A DNA stretch of 64,000 nucleotides from Proteobacteria bacterium UBA7415 (GTDB lineage: Bacteria > Pseudomonadota > Gammaproteobacteria > Arenicellales > Arenicellaceae): assembly GCA_002470515.1 (NCBI GenBank), contig DKML01000020.1, positions 151,754 to 215,753 of the forward strand, given 5' to 3'. This document shows, piece by piece, positions 8,483-17,655 of the stretch. Below the pieces are notes generated by a model. The model made no database searches and had not been told where the DNA came from. It was given only the letters and a program-made list of their open reading frames with translations. A program made the position numbers and the translations under genes. How positions within the stretch are numbered: the stretch's first letter is position 1; the number at the start of each line of letters is the position of its first letter.

Positions 8483-9895
8483 CTACTTAATAGCTTCGGG
8501 TAAATGTGCGCTTGTGCCTTTAATTAGGCCAACTTTCGGAACGTTATGCAATGCCAGCACTTTATCGAAAAGACGCTTCGCAATTACGAAAGCCAGAATG
8601 TTGCCCAGTAGAATTCCAATCAGCAATCCTTCCAGTTCGCCGATTTGTAGTCCAATGTAAGCAAGCGGTACGGTAAGAATGAGTAGTCTTGCCAAGTTGA
8701 TATACAAAGCCCAGCGTGGTTTTCCCAATACGTTCATGGCTACGTTAATCAGGATCGTATTACCTGCGAGTCCATGACTAAAAGGAACGATCGCGAGAAA
8801 GAGTACGATAACTTTAGCGACCTCTGGTTCATCTGTAAAAATTGAAGCTATAAAAGGGCCGGTGAAATACAGTAGTACTGCGAGAGAGGTTTGCAATATA
8901 AACACAAAGCGAAATGCCAAGCCTACTGCGGCTGAAATCCGGTCTAACTTTTTGGCTCCTAGGTTTTGCCCTATGAACATAGGTAGGGTAGATGACAGGG
9001 CGTATACGGTCATTAGACTCATTGCTTCAACTCGAGCCACTACGCCAAAGCCAGCGACAGCATCGGTGCCTAAGGTGGCTACGATCGCGGTAAGCGCCGT
9101 GGCGATTAACGGTACGATTGAATTGGCAAGCACTGCCGGTATAGCAATGTCGGTAAGGCTCTTGAGATGCTGCTTGAATTCAGCAAGTTGAATTTGACTA
9201 AAAACCAATAGCCGCTCGACGACCCCCAACCTATAACTAGCAAAGGTGAAAGCGATAAGTACCGCGCACACAGTTGCCGCAGCCGCACCCGCGATTCCGA
9301 ATGCAGGAATGGGACCAAGCCCAAAAATAAATAAGGGGTCTAGCACAATATTGGTCAACGTCATCATGATCGCAATTTGTGCGGCTGAAGAGGTATCGCC
9401 AATGGCTCTAAACGTACTGCTACAGACAGTGGTGAGCATTATAAACGGCACGCCAATCAACCAAACCTGCATGTACTCTTGAATCAGAGGAACTGTTTCA
9501 GGACGCGCACCAAGCGCTCGAAATATTTCGGCTTGTGTAAAGAACAGCAAAGTGATGACGGTGATGGCGACCCCTAACGTTAACAGAAAGCCATCTGTTA
9601 TTAGACGTGCTGCGTGCTCGCCTCTGTCTTCACCCATTAGACGAGAAGTGAGTGATGAAATGGCCATACCCAAACCAAGTGCGATGCTCGTGACCACTGA
9701 GGTTACGGGCATAGAAAAGCCAATGGCGGCTAGCTCAGCCGTGCCTAGAAAAGAAATAAAATAACTGTCCACGATTCCAAGCCCCATTATAGACAATAGG
9801 GCTAGCATCATCGGCAGTGTGAGGCGGACTAGTTGTTCGCCAATGTCGCCTTGCGTTATCGCGGCGCTTCTAGCTTTTGAACGTGGACTTACCAT
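8483..9895 (-). CDS. MATE-family multidrug/toxin exporter
   Basis: 470 residues with about 12 transmembrane helices arranged as two similar halves, each beginning with a MatE-type segment (LTLPMMLALLSIMGLGIVDS near 27-46; second half from about 245). Family members couple export of cationic drugs or dyes to Na+ or H+ entry across the inner membrane. A Na+-pumping NQR nearby on the chromosome fits either coupling ion. The gene lies 52 bp after the DUF442 gene and before the AraC-type regulator on the same strand. The specificity cannot be deduced. Confidence 0.88.
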   Translation of the reverse strand: MVSPRSKARSAAITQGDIGEQLVRLTLPMMLALLSIMGLGIVDSYFISFLGTAELAAIGFSMPVTSVVTSIALGLGMAISSLTSRLMGEDRGEHAARLITDGFLLTLGVAITVITLLFFTQAEIFRALGARPETVPLIQEYMQVWLIGVPFIMLTTVCSSTFRAIGDTSSAAQIAIMMTLTNIVLDPLFIFGLGPIPAFGIAGAAAATVCAVLIAFTFASYRLGVVERLLVFSQIQLAEFKQHLKSLTDIAIPAVLANSIVPLIATALTAIVATLGTDAVAGFGVVARVEAMSLMTVYALSSTLPMFIGQNLGAKKLDRISAAVGLAFRFVFILQTSLAVLLYFTGPFIASIFTDEPEVAKVIVLFLAIVPFSHGLAGNTILINVAMNVLGKPRWALYINLARLLILTVPLAYIGLQIGELEGLLIGILLGNILAFVIAKRLFDKVLALHNVPKVGLIKGTSAHLPEAIK

Positions 9896-9947
9896 ATTGG
9901 AAGGCTTTTCTTCTTCTTATTACTATTATAGTTATCGTTATTGTTTT

Positions 9948-10379
9948 TTAAGCCTGAGGTACCGCTGACTCTAGTAGAGCGCGTGCGTTTTGTAGTGGTA
10001 TTCCTGCGGCGACGCCTTTTGCAACAGCCTCGTCTACCGACACTTCACCAGCGGCTATAGCACCTAACGCCCAGATAACACTCGAGCGCATACCGCTGCG
10101 ACAATGCGCAAGTATCTTTTGTTCAGGGTCTAAGACCAGGTTTCGAAAGTCGCTAACAACATTTTCGCCAAGAGGTTGACCATTTGCCATTGGCAAATGT
10201 ACATATTCAATCCCAGCTACTTGCGCTAGCTCACTCATTTGGGCTGCGTTGGGTTGTGCCGCTTCTTCTTGGTCTGGGCGATTGTTGATGATGGTTGTAA
10301 AACCGTCGGCTTTAAGGGTATCGATATCTTGTGGCAGGATTTGTCCTGCAACATATATGTTGTTATGTAATTGGCGCAT
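9948..10379 (-). CDS. DUF442/TIGR01244 phosphatase-like protein
   Basis: 143 residues. The first 110 match the TIGR01244 family (N-terminal domain of the Blh/beta-lactamase-like hydrolases), related to dual-specificity phosphatases. It has the start QLHNNIYVAGQI, the central INNRPDQEE, and the P-loop HCRSGMRS with catalytic Cys and Arg. Some relatives work with sulfide or rhodanese enzymes. No partner of that kind is adjacent here. It heads a minus-strand series with the MATE gene 52 bp downstream. The family is clear; the physiological substrate is not known. Confidence 0.85.
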   Translation of the reverse strand: MRQLHNNIYVAGQILPQDIDTLKADGFTTIINNRPDQEEAAQPNAAQMSELAQVAGIEYVHLPMANGQPLGENVVSDFRNLVLDPEQKILAHCRSGMRSSVIWALGAIAAGEVSVDEAVAKGVAAGIPLQNARALLESAVPQA

Positions 10380-10581
10380 GGTGTTTAGTATTTTAGTTAG
10401 ATTGGACTTATCGTTAGTATAGGCTTTTAGTTAGCTTGGGCTTTTAGGATCGAGTTTTAGTTTCGGTAATAACCCTAAAGGACAGAACTGTTAGTTCCCG
10501 ACTCTTAATAATTCTATTGGGTAATGGTATTTCGAAAGGCTATGTGAATTAAAAGTAACTGTGGTTTGCGAGATGTGATTC

Positions 10582-12729
10582 TCAATTTTCAGTGGTTTGC
10601 CGTTTTTTACCAGGTTTTAGACGAAATCTACTAATCTGGCTTTTTAAACTGTTCAGTAGTGTCGCTCTTTTCTCCGCCGCAATACTTGCGTATCTAAGGC
10701 TTTCGAAGGTACTGACTATTTCTTGAATCTCATTCGCTTGAGTTGGCGAGCGCTGTATAACGCTCTCTGCTATATCTCTTGCTGTTGAACCAGATTCAAT
10801 AATTATGCCTTTTCTAGAAATCTTTTTAATCAATATATCGAATAACCGCTGTTCAATTGCTTTTGGTTCGCGCGCCAACCACGATGGCAGCAGTTGCGCG
10901 AGGGCAATAATCGTTATACCAATAATGAGCAACACCATAAGTGTGCTAAGTGTTTTAAACTTGCCTAGACCTAGTGATTCTAAGAGTTCCTTTTGGGTAT
11001 CAACGCTGTAGTTTACAACCCATTTATTCCACTGGTAGCTGGCGTTTGACCAGGTTTGGCGCATAAAACGGTATGCCGCACTCACACCACTTGGGTTCAA
11101 AAAGTTTGCGAGCGCACGTCCTCGTCGCTGATCAGAAAACTGGCCACCATCCCACATCTCCATCAATGCTTGCATGCCAAACTCGATTCGATCGGGGCTA
11201 ATAGCCGCCGTAGGGTCATATCGCTGCCAGCGACCGTCAATCCAAAGCTCTGACCAAGCGTGCGCGTCTGAATAGCGCACTTCGATAAACGAACCAGAGG
11301 TATTCAGTTCGCCGCCCTGATACCCAACGACCACTCTAGCAGGGACCTGCAGCCAACGCATTATCGTAGTGAAGGTGCTGGCGTAATGCTCGCAATAGCC
11401 GCTTTGTGTGCGGAAAAAGAAATCTTCCAACGGAAATTCTTCATCTAATATTGGTGGAAGCAGAGTGTAGCTAAATGGATTTTTTCGAAAATGCTGCAAC
11501 ACCAGATTTGCCAGCTCAGCGTTAGTGTTTGCTAGGGAACGCCATGTATCAAGTTGACGATTCATACGCGAGGTAGGAAGCGCCTCGGTCTGAAGAAAGC
11601 GTTGATCAACTAGATCTGCCGACATGTTGAAGTTGCGTTGTCGGTCGGCGCTTCCACTGTAGATAAATGGGTCTGCGCCATTGTTGCGTAATCTCACCAC
11701 GGTGTTATTGAGCAACATGCCATCTGAAAATCCGCGAAGATAATCTAAATACGGCAGGTACGGGTCGGTGCTTTCTTGATGGATAATGGTGTAATTGTAA
11801 AATCCTTTAGACAAGAGTTTGCCTTGACCTGTTATGACTCGCTCGTCCTGCAACCAGGTTGTATCAGGAGCAATCTCCCACTGAAAATTTCGCTCACCAG
11901 TCAATGCTTTTACGCGCCAATATCGTTCATGGGTAGCGGGGGTTACGTCATCAAACTCTGCGCGAAAGGCTAACGCGTTGTTAAAGGCTGCTAAGGCTAG
12001 GTCACCGGCAATCATTCGATCTTCTAAGGCTTGTGAATTGCCGTTTTCATCTCGCGAGGGCAAGAAACCAAAATCACCCTGAATTCTCGGAAAGAGAAAA
12101 AACAATAAAATAGCCAACGGTAGGGCTGTTGCAATTAACCGTGCAGAAGAAAAGAGCACGGGCTTGGTGGCAAGCGCTCCAGGCGTGCTAAGCAAGTGCA
12201 GTATGGTGACAATGAGTATGACGTAGAACGTCACACCTAAGATTGACAAGATAGAGGAGTCGAAGAGAAAGGCGCAGGACGCCAAAAATAACAAAATCAC
12301 ACAGACAACAAAGTAGTCGCGCAAAACTCTAGACTCTAAGAACTTTAAGCTGACTAGCAGCACAACAAAGCTAATGCCTGCAACTTGGCCGTTCCAGCCG
12401 CCATAGAATATTAAGATCAGGCCTAAGCTGAGCACGGTAAATATCGCCATTACCCAACGAGAAGGAGCATGCTTTGCCTGCCTTCCAAGCTCTACGGAGC
12501 GCCTATCTCTTCTAAGGTAGATCACTTTTAAGAGCAGTGGAAGAAACGTAAATCCAGCTATGGCGGGGTGCGCAATACTAAAATGCCATGCCGCCACTAA
12601 AGCTATCGCGACCGTTAAGGCACTTAACGCCGCGTTACTCGGAGCGTGAGTTTTCGGTACTGTAGGGCGAGGCGGTAAGTTAATGCCAAGCCGCTTGAGT
12701 AATCCTTTTCTAGTGGTAGAGGCGGACAT
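10582..12729 (-). CDS. tgpA: TgpA-like membrane transglutaminase (DUF3488 + transglutaminase core)
   Basis: 715 residues from the ATG at 12729, which leaves a 2-bp gap to the DUF58 gene. An in-frame ATG at 12786 would overlap that gene by 55 bp and has no better ribosome site. The N-terminus has about six membrane helices (DUF3488). A periplasmic domain follows with the transglutaminase-like triad: Cys446 in SGYCEHYAS, His490 in SDAHAWSE and Asp505 in RYDPTAA. One more membrane helix near 575-595 and a charged cytoplasmic tail (DUF4129-like position) end the protein. It forms an operon with the DUF58 and MoxR genes. In Pseudomonas such a protein is needed for viability and acts at the envelope; the substrate is not settled. 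Confidence 0.88.
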   Translation of the reverse strand: MSASTTRKGLLKRLGINLPPRPTVPKTHAPSNAALSALTVAIALVAAWHFSIAHPAIAGFTFLPLLLKVIYLRRDRRSVELGRQAKHAPSRWVMAIFTVLSLGLILIFYGGWNGQVAGISFVVLLVSLKFLESRVLRDYFVVCVILLFLASCAFLFDSSILSILGVTFYVILIVTILHLLSTPGALATKPVLFSSARLIATALPLAILLFFLFPRIQGDFGFLPSRDENGNSQALEDRMIAGDLALAAFNNALAFRAEFDDVTPATHERYWRVKALTGERNFQWEIAPDTTWLQDERVITGQGKLLSKGFYNYTIIHQESTDPYLPYLDYLRGFSDGMLLNNTVVRLRNNGADPFIYSGSADRQRNFNMSADLVDQRFLQTEALPTSRMNRQLDTWRSLANTNAELANLVLQHFRKNPFSYTLLPPILDEEFPLEDFFFRTQSGYCEHYASTFTTIMRWLQVPARVVVGYQGGELNTSGSFIEVRYSDAHAWSELWIDGRWQRYDPTAAISPDRIEFGMQALMEMWDGGQFSDQRRGRALANFLNPSGVSAAYRFMRQTWSNASYQWNKWVVNYSVDTQKELLESLGLGKFKTLSTLMVLLIIGITIIALAQLLPSWLAREPKAIEQRLFDILIKKISRKGIIIESGSTARDIAESVIQRSPTQANEIQEIVSTFESLRYASIAAEKRATLLNSLKSQISRFRLKPGKKRQTTEN

Positions 12730-12731
12730 TC

Positions 12732-13778
12732 TCACGCGCCACCCTTGTTCGAAATAATTGCGACGGTTTTGTTTCTCTTTAACCATGATAGAAACAATGT
12801 TTTAGTCTTTTTGTTTTCTGTGTTTATTGTTTTAGACTCTTGTTCGTCGCTGTCTGTATAAAACTCCGCAAGTACATGCAGGCACTCATGCAAATGCGCA
12901 GGCCCATGGTTTAAGGGGATCAGTGTAGAGGGCATGTTTAGGCTGTAAGTTCCGCCTGTTCGTTCTGCATGTGTAAGCCAGTGGCTCAATTGGCTGAGTT
13001 TGTCTTCATGACCAAGTTGCTTTGGCATGTCTGCCCAATTAAAAGCTAGGCTAGAAGCACTTGGCGCTTCATATTTCTTGGAGATTAATTTCTGATTCTT
13101 TGCATAACTTGCCCAATGTACGTCCCGCAATCGGTCGCCTGGTTGATAGTTTCTCAACCCTTGAAAATCACCTTGATGCATTCGAGCAGCGCCGACATCG
13201 GAATCATTAACGCCTGATGCGGGGCTCATCATTTTTTCTACAAGGTTCTTGGTTTTAGGATAGACCGTTAATGTGTGCTTAAAGAACGTTTGCTTGGTCC
13301 ATACAAAGAATAAACCAGCAGGGTACTGGGAGCTTAGTACAACCGGCGGTAGCTCGTGAATGCCTCTGACATCGGTGATGTAATTAAGCTCAAGGCGCTT
13401 ACTTTCATTGGGCGCCAAATCTACAAGTTGGTGGTCATCAGCCAGTGATAAGTAAACGGCTTTACGAGATCGATTGCTGTGGTTGGTAAGGTTTACCCTT
13501 ACGGTTGCAACCTCTCCAGCGTAGCAGGGGGTGGGTACGCCTTTATGAATTTCTAGTCCGATTACATTCCGATGAGTTGCCAGCATTACCGCATTGCCGA
13601 TTCCCACCAATATGAACAGCATCATGAAGGCGGCTTGGTCATCAAATTTAACCGCTATTGCGAATAGAGCGACGAGGATAAGCGCATAGTACCAACCTAT
13701 GCGGGTTGGCAGAATATAGAGTTGGCGGCGGCCAATGCTGAAGCTCTCAGACTGATTAGATTCTGTGCGATTAGCCAT
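12732..13778 (-). CDS. DUF58 domain protein of the MoxR operon
   Basis: 348 residues. Two adjacent hydrophobic helices near 27-65 are followed by a soluble region with the DUF58 signature (MHQGDFQGLRNYQPGDRL, then DVHWASYAKN) at about 195-225. DUF58 proteins adopt a von Willebrand A-like role next to MoxR AAA ATPases. This gene lies 51 bp after moxR and 2 bp before the transglutaminase gene, the conserved order moxR-DUF58-tgpA. A chaperone or assembly role at the inner membrane is inferred from the family. Confidence 0.88.
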   Translation of the reverse strand: MANRTESNQSESFSIGRRQLYILPTRIGWYYALILVALFAIAVKFDDQAAFMMLFILVGIGNAVMLATHRNVIGLEIHKGVPTPCYAGEVATVRVNLTNHSNRSRKAVYLSLADDHQLVDLAPNESKRLELNYITDVRGIHELPPVVLSSQYPAGLFFVWTKQTFFKHTLTVYPKTKNLVEKMMSPASGVNDSDVGAARMHQGDFQGLRNYQPGDRLRDVHWASYAKNQKLISKKYEAPSASSLAFNWADMPKQLGHEDKLSQLSHWLTHAERTGGTYSLNMPSTLIPLNHGPAHLHECLHVLAEFYTDSDEQESKTINTENKKTKTLFLSWLKRNKTVAIISNKGGA

Positions 13779-13829
13779 AACGAGTCAGAGGTCGCCTAAT
13801 GAAAATAAGTTGTATAGAGCGATATTCGC

Positions 13830-14774
13830 CTAAACAGCGGGTATGTCTTGTAACAATGCGCTAACCAGTTCAGCCGAGTTCTTGCCACTAATGGTCTGTA
13901 ATCGGTGTGCAGCGACATAGGGTGTCAGCAATCGAATGTCATCGGGTATGACCATATCTCGGCCTTCCAAGTACGCATAGGCTTTGGCGGCCCGAAGCCA
14001 CTGTAAGCCCGCGCGCGGCGATAAACCCGTTTGAAAGAAATCACTGCGTCGAGTGGCTTCTAAAATCTGCCATAAATAGTCAACGACCGGTTGAGCGCAA
14101 TGAACCTGTTGGGCATTGCTCATGTGCACCAGTAATTGCTCGGGCGTTAATAATGCTTGAGCAGATGTCTTGTCTAGAGATCCTTGCAGCAGTTGCTTTT
14201 CAAATTTTTCGCCAGGATAACCGAGCGATAATCTAATTAGAAATCGATCGAGTTGTGATTCTGGTAATGGGAACGTTCCGTGCTGCTCGAGTGGATTTTG
14301 CGTCGCGATAACAAAAAACGGTTTGTCTAGTGAAAGTGTTCTACCCTCGATGGATACTTCATATTCCTCCATAGCCTGGAGTAGTGCGCTTTGAGTTTTA
14401 GGAGTGGCACGATTGATTTCGTCTGCCAGAAGAACGCTTGTGAATATCGGTCCCTTCTTAAACGAGAACCGCTTAGTATCTGGATCGTAAATCGTTACCC
14501 CAAGCACATCAGTGGGCAGTAGATCGCTGGTAAACTGGACTCGCTTAAAGGGCAGACCCAGCAAATTGGCCAGTGTGTGCGACAGAGTGGTCTTGCCCAC
14601 GCCAGGAATATCTTCGATGAGTAGGTGACCCTGAGCTAATAAGCAAACCAGCGCGAGTTTATTTGCGAACGGATTGCCTAAAATAATGGCGTCTAAGCCC
14701 GCTAGAACTGAATTTAGATCACTAGCAACAGGTGTGCTTGTAAGTGTGTTTTGGGAGGCTGTCTTGGATGTCAT
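13830..14774 (-). CDS. moxR: MoxR-family AAA+ ATPase
   Basis: 314 residues, a normal length. Walker A is EDIPGVGKTTLSH (about 55-67), Walker B is LLADEINRATPKTQSALLQ (about 116-134), and sensor 1 lies in VIATQNPLEQHGTFPLPE (about 153-170). The C-terminal helical lid contains SPRAGLQWLRAAKA. MoxR proteins remodel or activate partner proteins, usually through a VWA-domain protein. The DUF58 gene that follows would be the partner. First gene of the three-gene operon. Confidence 0.92.
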   Translation of the reverse strand: MTSKTASQNTLTSTPVASDLNSVLAGLDAIILGNPFANKLALVCLLAQGHLLIEDIPGVGKTTLSHTLANLLGLPFKRVQFTSDLLPTDVLGVTIYDPDTKRFSFKKGPIFTSVLLADEINRATPKTQSALLQAMEEYEVSIEGRTLSLDKPFFVIATQNPLEQHGTFPLPESQLDRFLIRLSLGYPGEKFEKQLLQGSLDKTSAQALLTPEQLLVHMSNAQQVHCAQPVVDYLWQILEATRRSDFFQTGLSPRAGLQWLRAAKAYAYLEGRDMVIPDDIRLLTPYVAAHRLQTISGKNSAELVSALLQDIPAV

Positions 14775-14889
14775 TACTTTAGTGTTCCTGAAACGGTTGT
14801 TATGCTTTGCCGGATCTAACGCAACGTTTTCTGGGGTAACGCCTCACGTGCCTGAAAAGCATAAATACAATTGTCCAGTTATTTTACTC

Positions 14890-16794
14890 TTAGTCTGTCG
14901 TGTTCTTGCTTATGTCTTGAGCGGTGTTCGGCAAAGAGTTCTCAACCATGTCCTCAGCCTCATTCTTAACTGAGATCACAGTTGCAGCGTCGTTGATCAT
15001 CTTTGTGCGTTCGCGTCGATGCAACCATCTGAGCAGTGGAATGTAGTGATTGTTGCCACCTATGCGTGAATCTACTTTTTCATAATCGTAGGCCATCTTC
15101 TGAGCCCGACACGTGTTGCCCTTGGCGTGACAAATTAGCAGTTGATCACCTGCCTTTAGTTCTTGGTCGCCAGAAGGTAATAGCTGTCTTTGGCCTTCTC
15201 GTTTTGTATGGCTTATCCCTTTATTGTTGGACGAGTCGCCGGAGTAAAGCATTAATGCCAATTCAGTTAGTTTTTTACGTGGAGTTTGGTCGCTCACGTC
15301 TAAACTCTCGACTACATCACTTACTCTAAGGGTGTGTTGCTCCTCAATAATGCGCATTAGGGCAGGGCTAAACTCTTCTGTTAGCGTGAGCCGCCAAGTA
15401 ACGGGTAGCGAATCAGTGCTGATTTCTTCAATTTGATCAATAAGAATTTCAGTGGTTGGGGGGTCTAGGTCCGAAATCTCTGAAAGAAAGCGGCTTACCA
15501 AGGGTCGGGAAACAAGCGTAAGTACTTCGTTTGAAACCAACTGTGAGCGACGCATTATGTAATCGCACTTAACGCGCTTATAGAGCGAATGTTTTGACTC
15601 GTCATTAACGCGGCCAATCGAATAGATTTGAGCATTAATATCTCTCGCAGTGATTAGTATTGATAGATTGTTTGCATCATCGTCACTGGCCGCAACAACT
15701 ATGCTAGCGCGCTCTATGCCGGCCAGCCTGAGAGTTTCGGCTTCTGTGCCGCGACCCTGAATTGTTGTGTATGCAATGCCGTTTTCCTCTAGGGTTCCTT
15801 CTTCAAATTTAGGATCTATAATTATGATTTCGATCGTATCATCGGTCTGCTGTGCTTTATCTTGAATTGTCGACACAATAGATTGTCCCAAACGACCATA
15901 GCCACAGATTATCCACAGGCCAGATGGCAACCCATTTTCAGCGATTTCTAGGTTGATTGACTCCTTGCTGTGTTGATTCACAAACCAGCTTTGTAATCGA
16001 TGTTTTGTGTGCTCGTGAGTGAGTAAACCCAAACGGTTAGCGAACGTCTCAAATGGGTTAATAATATGGTCGGTACCAAATGACCTCATGTTGCGTGTTT
16101 CATCGTCGCTCTCGGAACGACAAATCACTTTCACTTTGGCGTTAATGAGCTTAACCGCGACAGCTATTTCAAGGTTGGTGTGTTCGTCTTCTGTCACCGC
16201 GATCACCCCTTTGCAGTTCAGGTGATTAACGCCTGCACTGATCAACGTTTCGGGATCCGTAATATCGCCACAAAGCGTAATTGGCAGCGGTGACAGTTCG
16301 CTCAGTTCTATAGAGCCTAATAAATCAGATTTTAGGTCTACCACAATCGCTAGAATGTTTAGATCAGTCAAGCCACGAGTAAGTAGCCTGCCTGTGTCGC
16401 CATAACCGCAGACTACATAAAAGTCTTGGCCAACACGCCTTACAGCTTTGCGAAAAGTGCGCGCTGATACGGCTTGTTGAAATGAGGCGTCTTGAAATAA
16501 TCGTAAGACGTTACCAATCGCGTACAGCCACGCAATAACTGATGCATAAACGCAGACCGTAACCCACAGACGTTGCTCGTCGGTAAAGGCGTGTGGGATT
16601 TCACCAAATCCTATGGTGGTTCCCATAAAACTGACAAAATAGAACGCATGAAAGAAGCTCATACGCCAAGGATTGCCGTCAGCATCTATTCCAGGCGCTA
16701 GCGTCATGCCTGTGATTGCAATTGAATAGACGATAATGAGCACGCCTAAGGGCATTCTTAGCCGTCGTAAAAATAGAAAGATGATGTCAGACAT
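14890..16794 (-). CDS. Potassium channel-like protein with two NAD-binding RCK/TrkA modules
   Basis: 634 residues. Two membrane helices (about 15-34 and 73-97) flank a pore loop with the filter-like sequence TTIGFGE at 59-65, a variant of the usual TVGYGD. The first TrkA-N/RCK domain starts at VVCGYGDTGRLL (127-138) and the second at WIICGYGRLGQS near 291-302; each has the Rossmann glycine motif. A TrkA-C-like segment with LLPSGDQELKAGDQLLICH is near the end. Such channels pass K+ across the inner membrane under control of nucleotides or ions bound to the RCK ring. Two RCK modules in one chain resemble the GsuK/BK arrangement. The neighbouring small membrane protein gene (46 bp upstream, same strand) may belong to it. 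Confidence 0.85.
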   Translation of the reverse strand: MSDIIFLFLRRLRMPLGVLIIVYSIAITGMTLAPGIDADGNPWRMSFFHAFYFVSFMGTTIGFGEIPHAFTDEQRLWVTVCVYASVIAWLYAIGNVLRLFQDASFQQAVSARTFRKAVRRVGQDFYVVCGYGDTGRLLTRGLTDLNILAIVVDLKSDLLGSIELSELSPLPITLCGDITDPETLISAGVNHLNCKGVIAVTEDEHTNLEIAVAVKLINAKVKVICRSESDDETRNMRSFGTDHIINPFETFANRLGLLTHEHTKHRLQSWFVNQHSKESINLEIAENGLPSGLWIICGYGRLGQSIVSTIQDKAQQTDDTIEIIIIDPKFEEGTLEENGIAYTTIQGRGTEAETLRLAGIERASIVVAASDDDANNLSILITARDINAQIYSIGRVNDESKHSLYKRVKCDYIMRRSQLVSNEVLTLVSRPLVSRFLSEISDLDPPTTEILIDQIEEISTDSLPVTWRLTLTEEFSPALMRIIEEQHTLRVSDVVESLDVSDQTPRKKLTELALMLYSGDSSNNKGISHTKREGQRQLLPSGDQELKAGDQLLICHAKGNTCRAQKMAYDYEKVDSRIGGNNHYIPLLRWLHRRERTKMINDAATVISVKNEAEDMVENSLPNTAQDISKNTTD

Positions 16795-16840
16795 TAGGGG
16801 CTATGCCTTAGCGTTAAGGGTCGCGTGCATTCTGCTGTTT

Positions 16841-17218
16841 CTATTTACGCTCCTTAATGGTCTCGATCAGCAATAACACTACGCTCACGAGGTTAGCCAC
16901 TAAGGCTCCTGCAGAAAAAGATACTATCGCTCCCATTTCAGAGCTATCTATACCACCGTCTGCACCAGCGAAATGCCAATACAATGCGGCGACTATTAAG
17001 TGTAAATCAGCCACTAAGCTAGACGCTAAAACGGTAGAGCCATATTGCGTGCGATCTCCAAACTTCATGATCGTGCAAATTAAGCTTACGATGAGTGCCG
17101 CAAACAACTCATAAATCTCGTGTTGCGATGGGTCGCTTGGGTCACCACTGTAAAACCCAAAGTTTAAAGAAAGGGCTAAAATAATAAAAAAGGCAAATAT
17201 TACTTTCTCAAGATTCAT
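16841..17218 (-). CDS. Small membrane protein, probably DUF6394 family
   Basis: 125 residues with about four hydrophobic helices: residues 5-21 near the start (FAFFIILALSLNFGFY), 35-50, 62-83 and 96-117. The length and the FALIV-type second helix followed by GDRTQYGST fit what I recall of DUF6394, but I assign this from memory with moderate certainty. It precedes the RCK channel gene on the same strand with a 46-bp gap, so a shared transcript and a role with the channel are plausible. It is transcribed away from the nqr operon. Confidence 0.6.
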   Translation of the reverse strand: MNLEKVIFAFFIILALSLNFGFYSGDPSDPSQHEIYELFAALIVSLICTIMKFGDRTQYGSTVLASSLVADLHLIVAALYWHFAGADGGIDSSEMGAIVSFSAGALVANLVSVVLLLIETIKERK

Positions 17219-17304
17219 AATCTACTCCGAGACCGTTCAAATAATTTCGACGTCGTTGTTTCATTAGAGTTAAAACAAAAATGCCAAAACAATAATGCTG
17301 GACC

Positions 17305-17318
17305 ATTAGAATTCTAAT
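17305..17318. promoter_or_regulatory. 14-bp perfect palindrome between divergent genes
   Basis: The sequence ATTAGAATTCTAAT equals its own reverse complement. It lies in the 437-bp gap between the divergent DUF6394-like gene and nqrA, about 87 bp from the former start. Its position suggests an operator for a dimeric regulator, but chance occurrence in AT-rich DNA is possible. Confidence 0.3.
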
Positions 17319-17470
17319 ATGGGCGTGAAAAACGTCGTTTTACTGTTTGCTAGTATATCTCGTGATTAAATTACACAAAGTATAATCGGCACAATTGGTA
17401 ACATCTGGGCACTTAAATCGTTAATTGTCGTAAATAGGGCGATAGGGCGACACGAAAAGACAAGAATACC

Positions 17471-17498
17471 TTGCCGCTCTTTAGCAACATTGTATAAT
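17471..17498 (+). promoter_or_regulatory. Candidate sigma70 promoter of the nqr operon
   Basis: TTGCCG (-35 like, 17471-17476) and a perfect TATAAT (17493-17498) are separated by 16 bp. Transcription would start near 17505, giving a 5' leader of about 150 nt before the nqrA start. Confidence 0.55.
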
Positions 17499-17583
17499 TA
17501 CGCCGCCCTGCACAGGATGGCATTTATACTTAGTGTAATTAGTGATTCGTCATTTTAGAGAGTTTTGTTGATTATCTGGGTTT

Positions 17584-17610
17584 CACTCAATACCGTTTGA
17601 GCATTGAGTG
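17584..17610 (+). promoter_or_regulatory. Leader inverted repeats with mutually exclusive pairings
   Basis: CACTCAAT (17584-17591) pairs perfectly with ATTGAGTG (17603-17610) across an 11-nt loop. That loop contains TTTGAG, which can pair instead with the CTCAA of the first arm. Two alternative hairpins in the nqrA leader are therefore possible, about 45 nt before the start codon. No T-run follows, so it is not a standard terminator. Confidence 0.35.
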
Positions 17611-17655
17611 CGCCGTTCTTAAAGACACGTTTTAAAAATATGAGTGAGGTCTTCC

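Larger units (their letters stand above)
17219..17655. other. Long divergent intergenic region upstream of nqrA
   Basis: 437 bp without an ORF. It contains the palindrome at 17305-17318, a sigma70-like promoter at 17471-17498, and a leader of about 150 nt with inverted repeats at 17584-17610. The left part should hold the promoter of the minus-strand membrane protein and channel genes, but I could not single it out. Confidence 0.5.
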
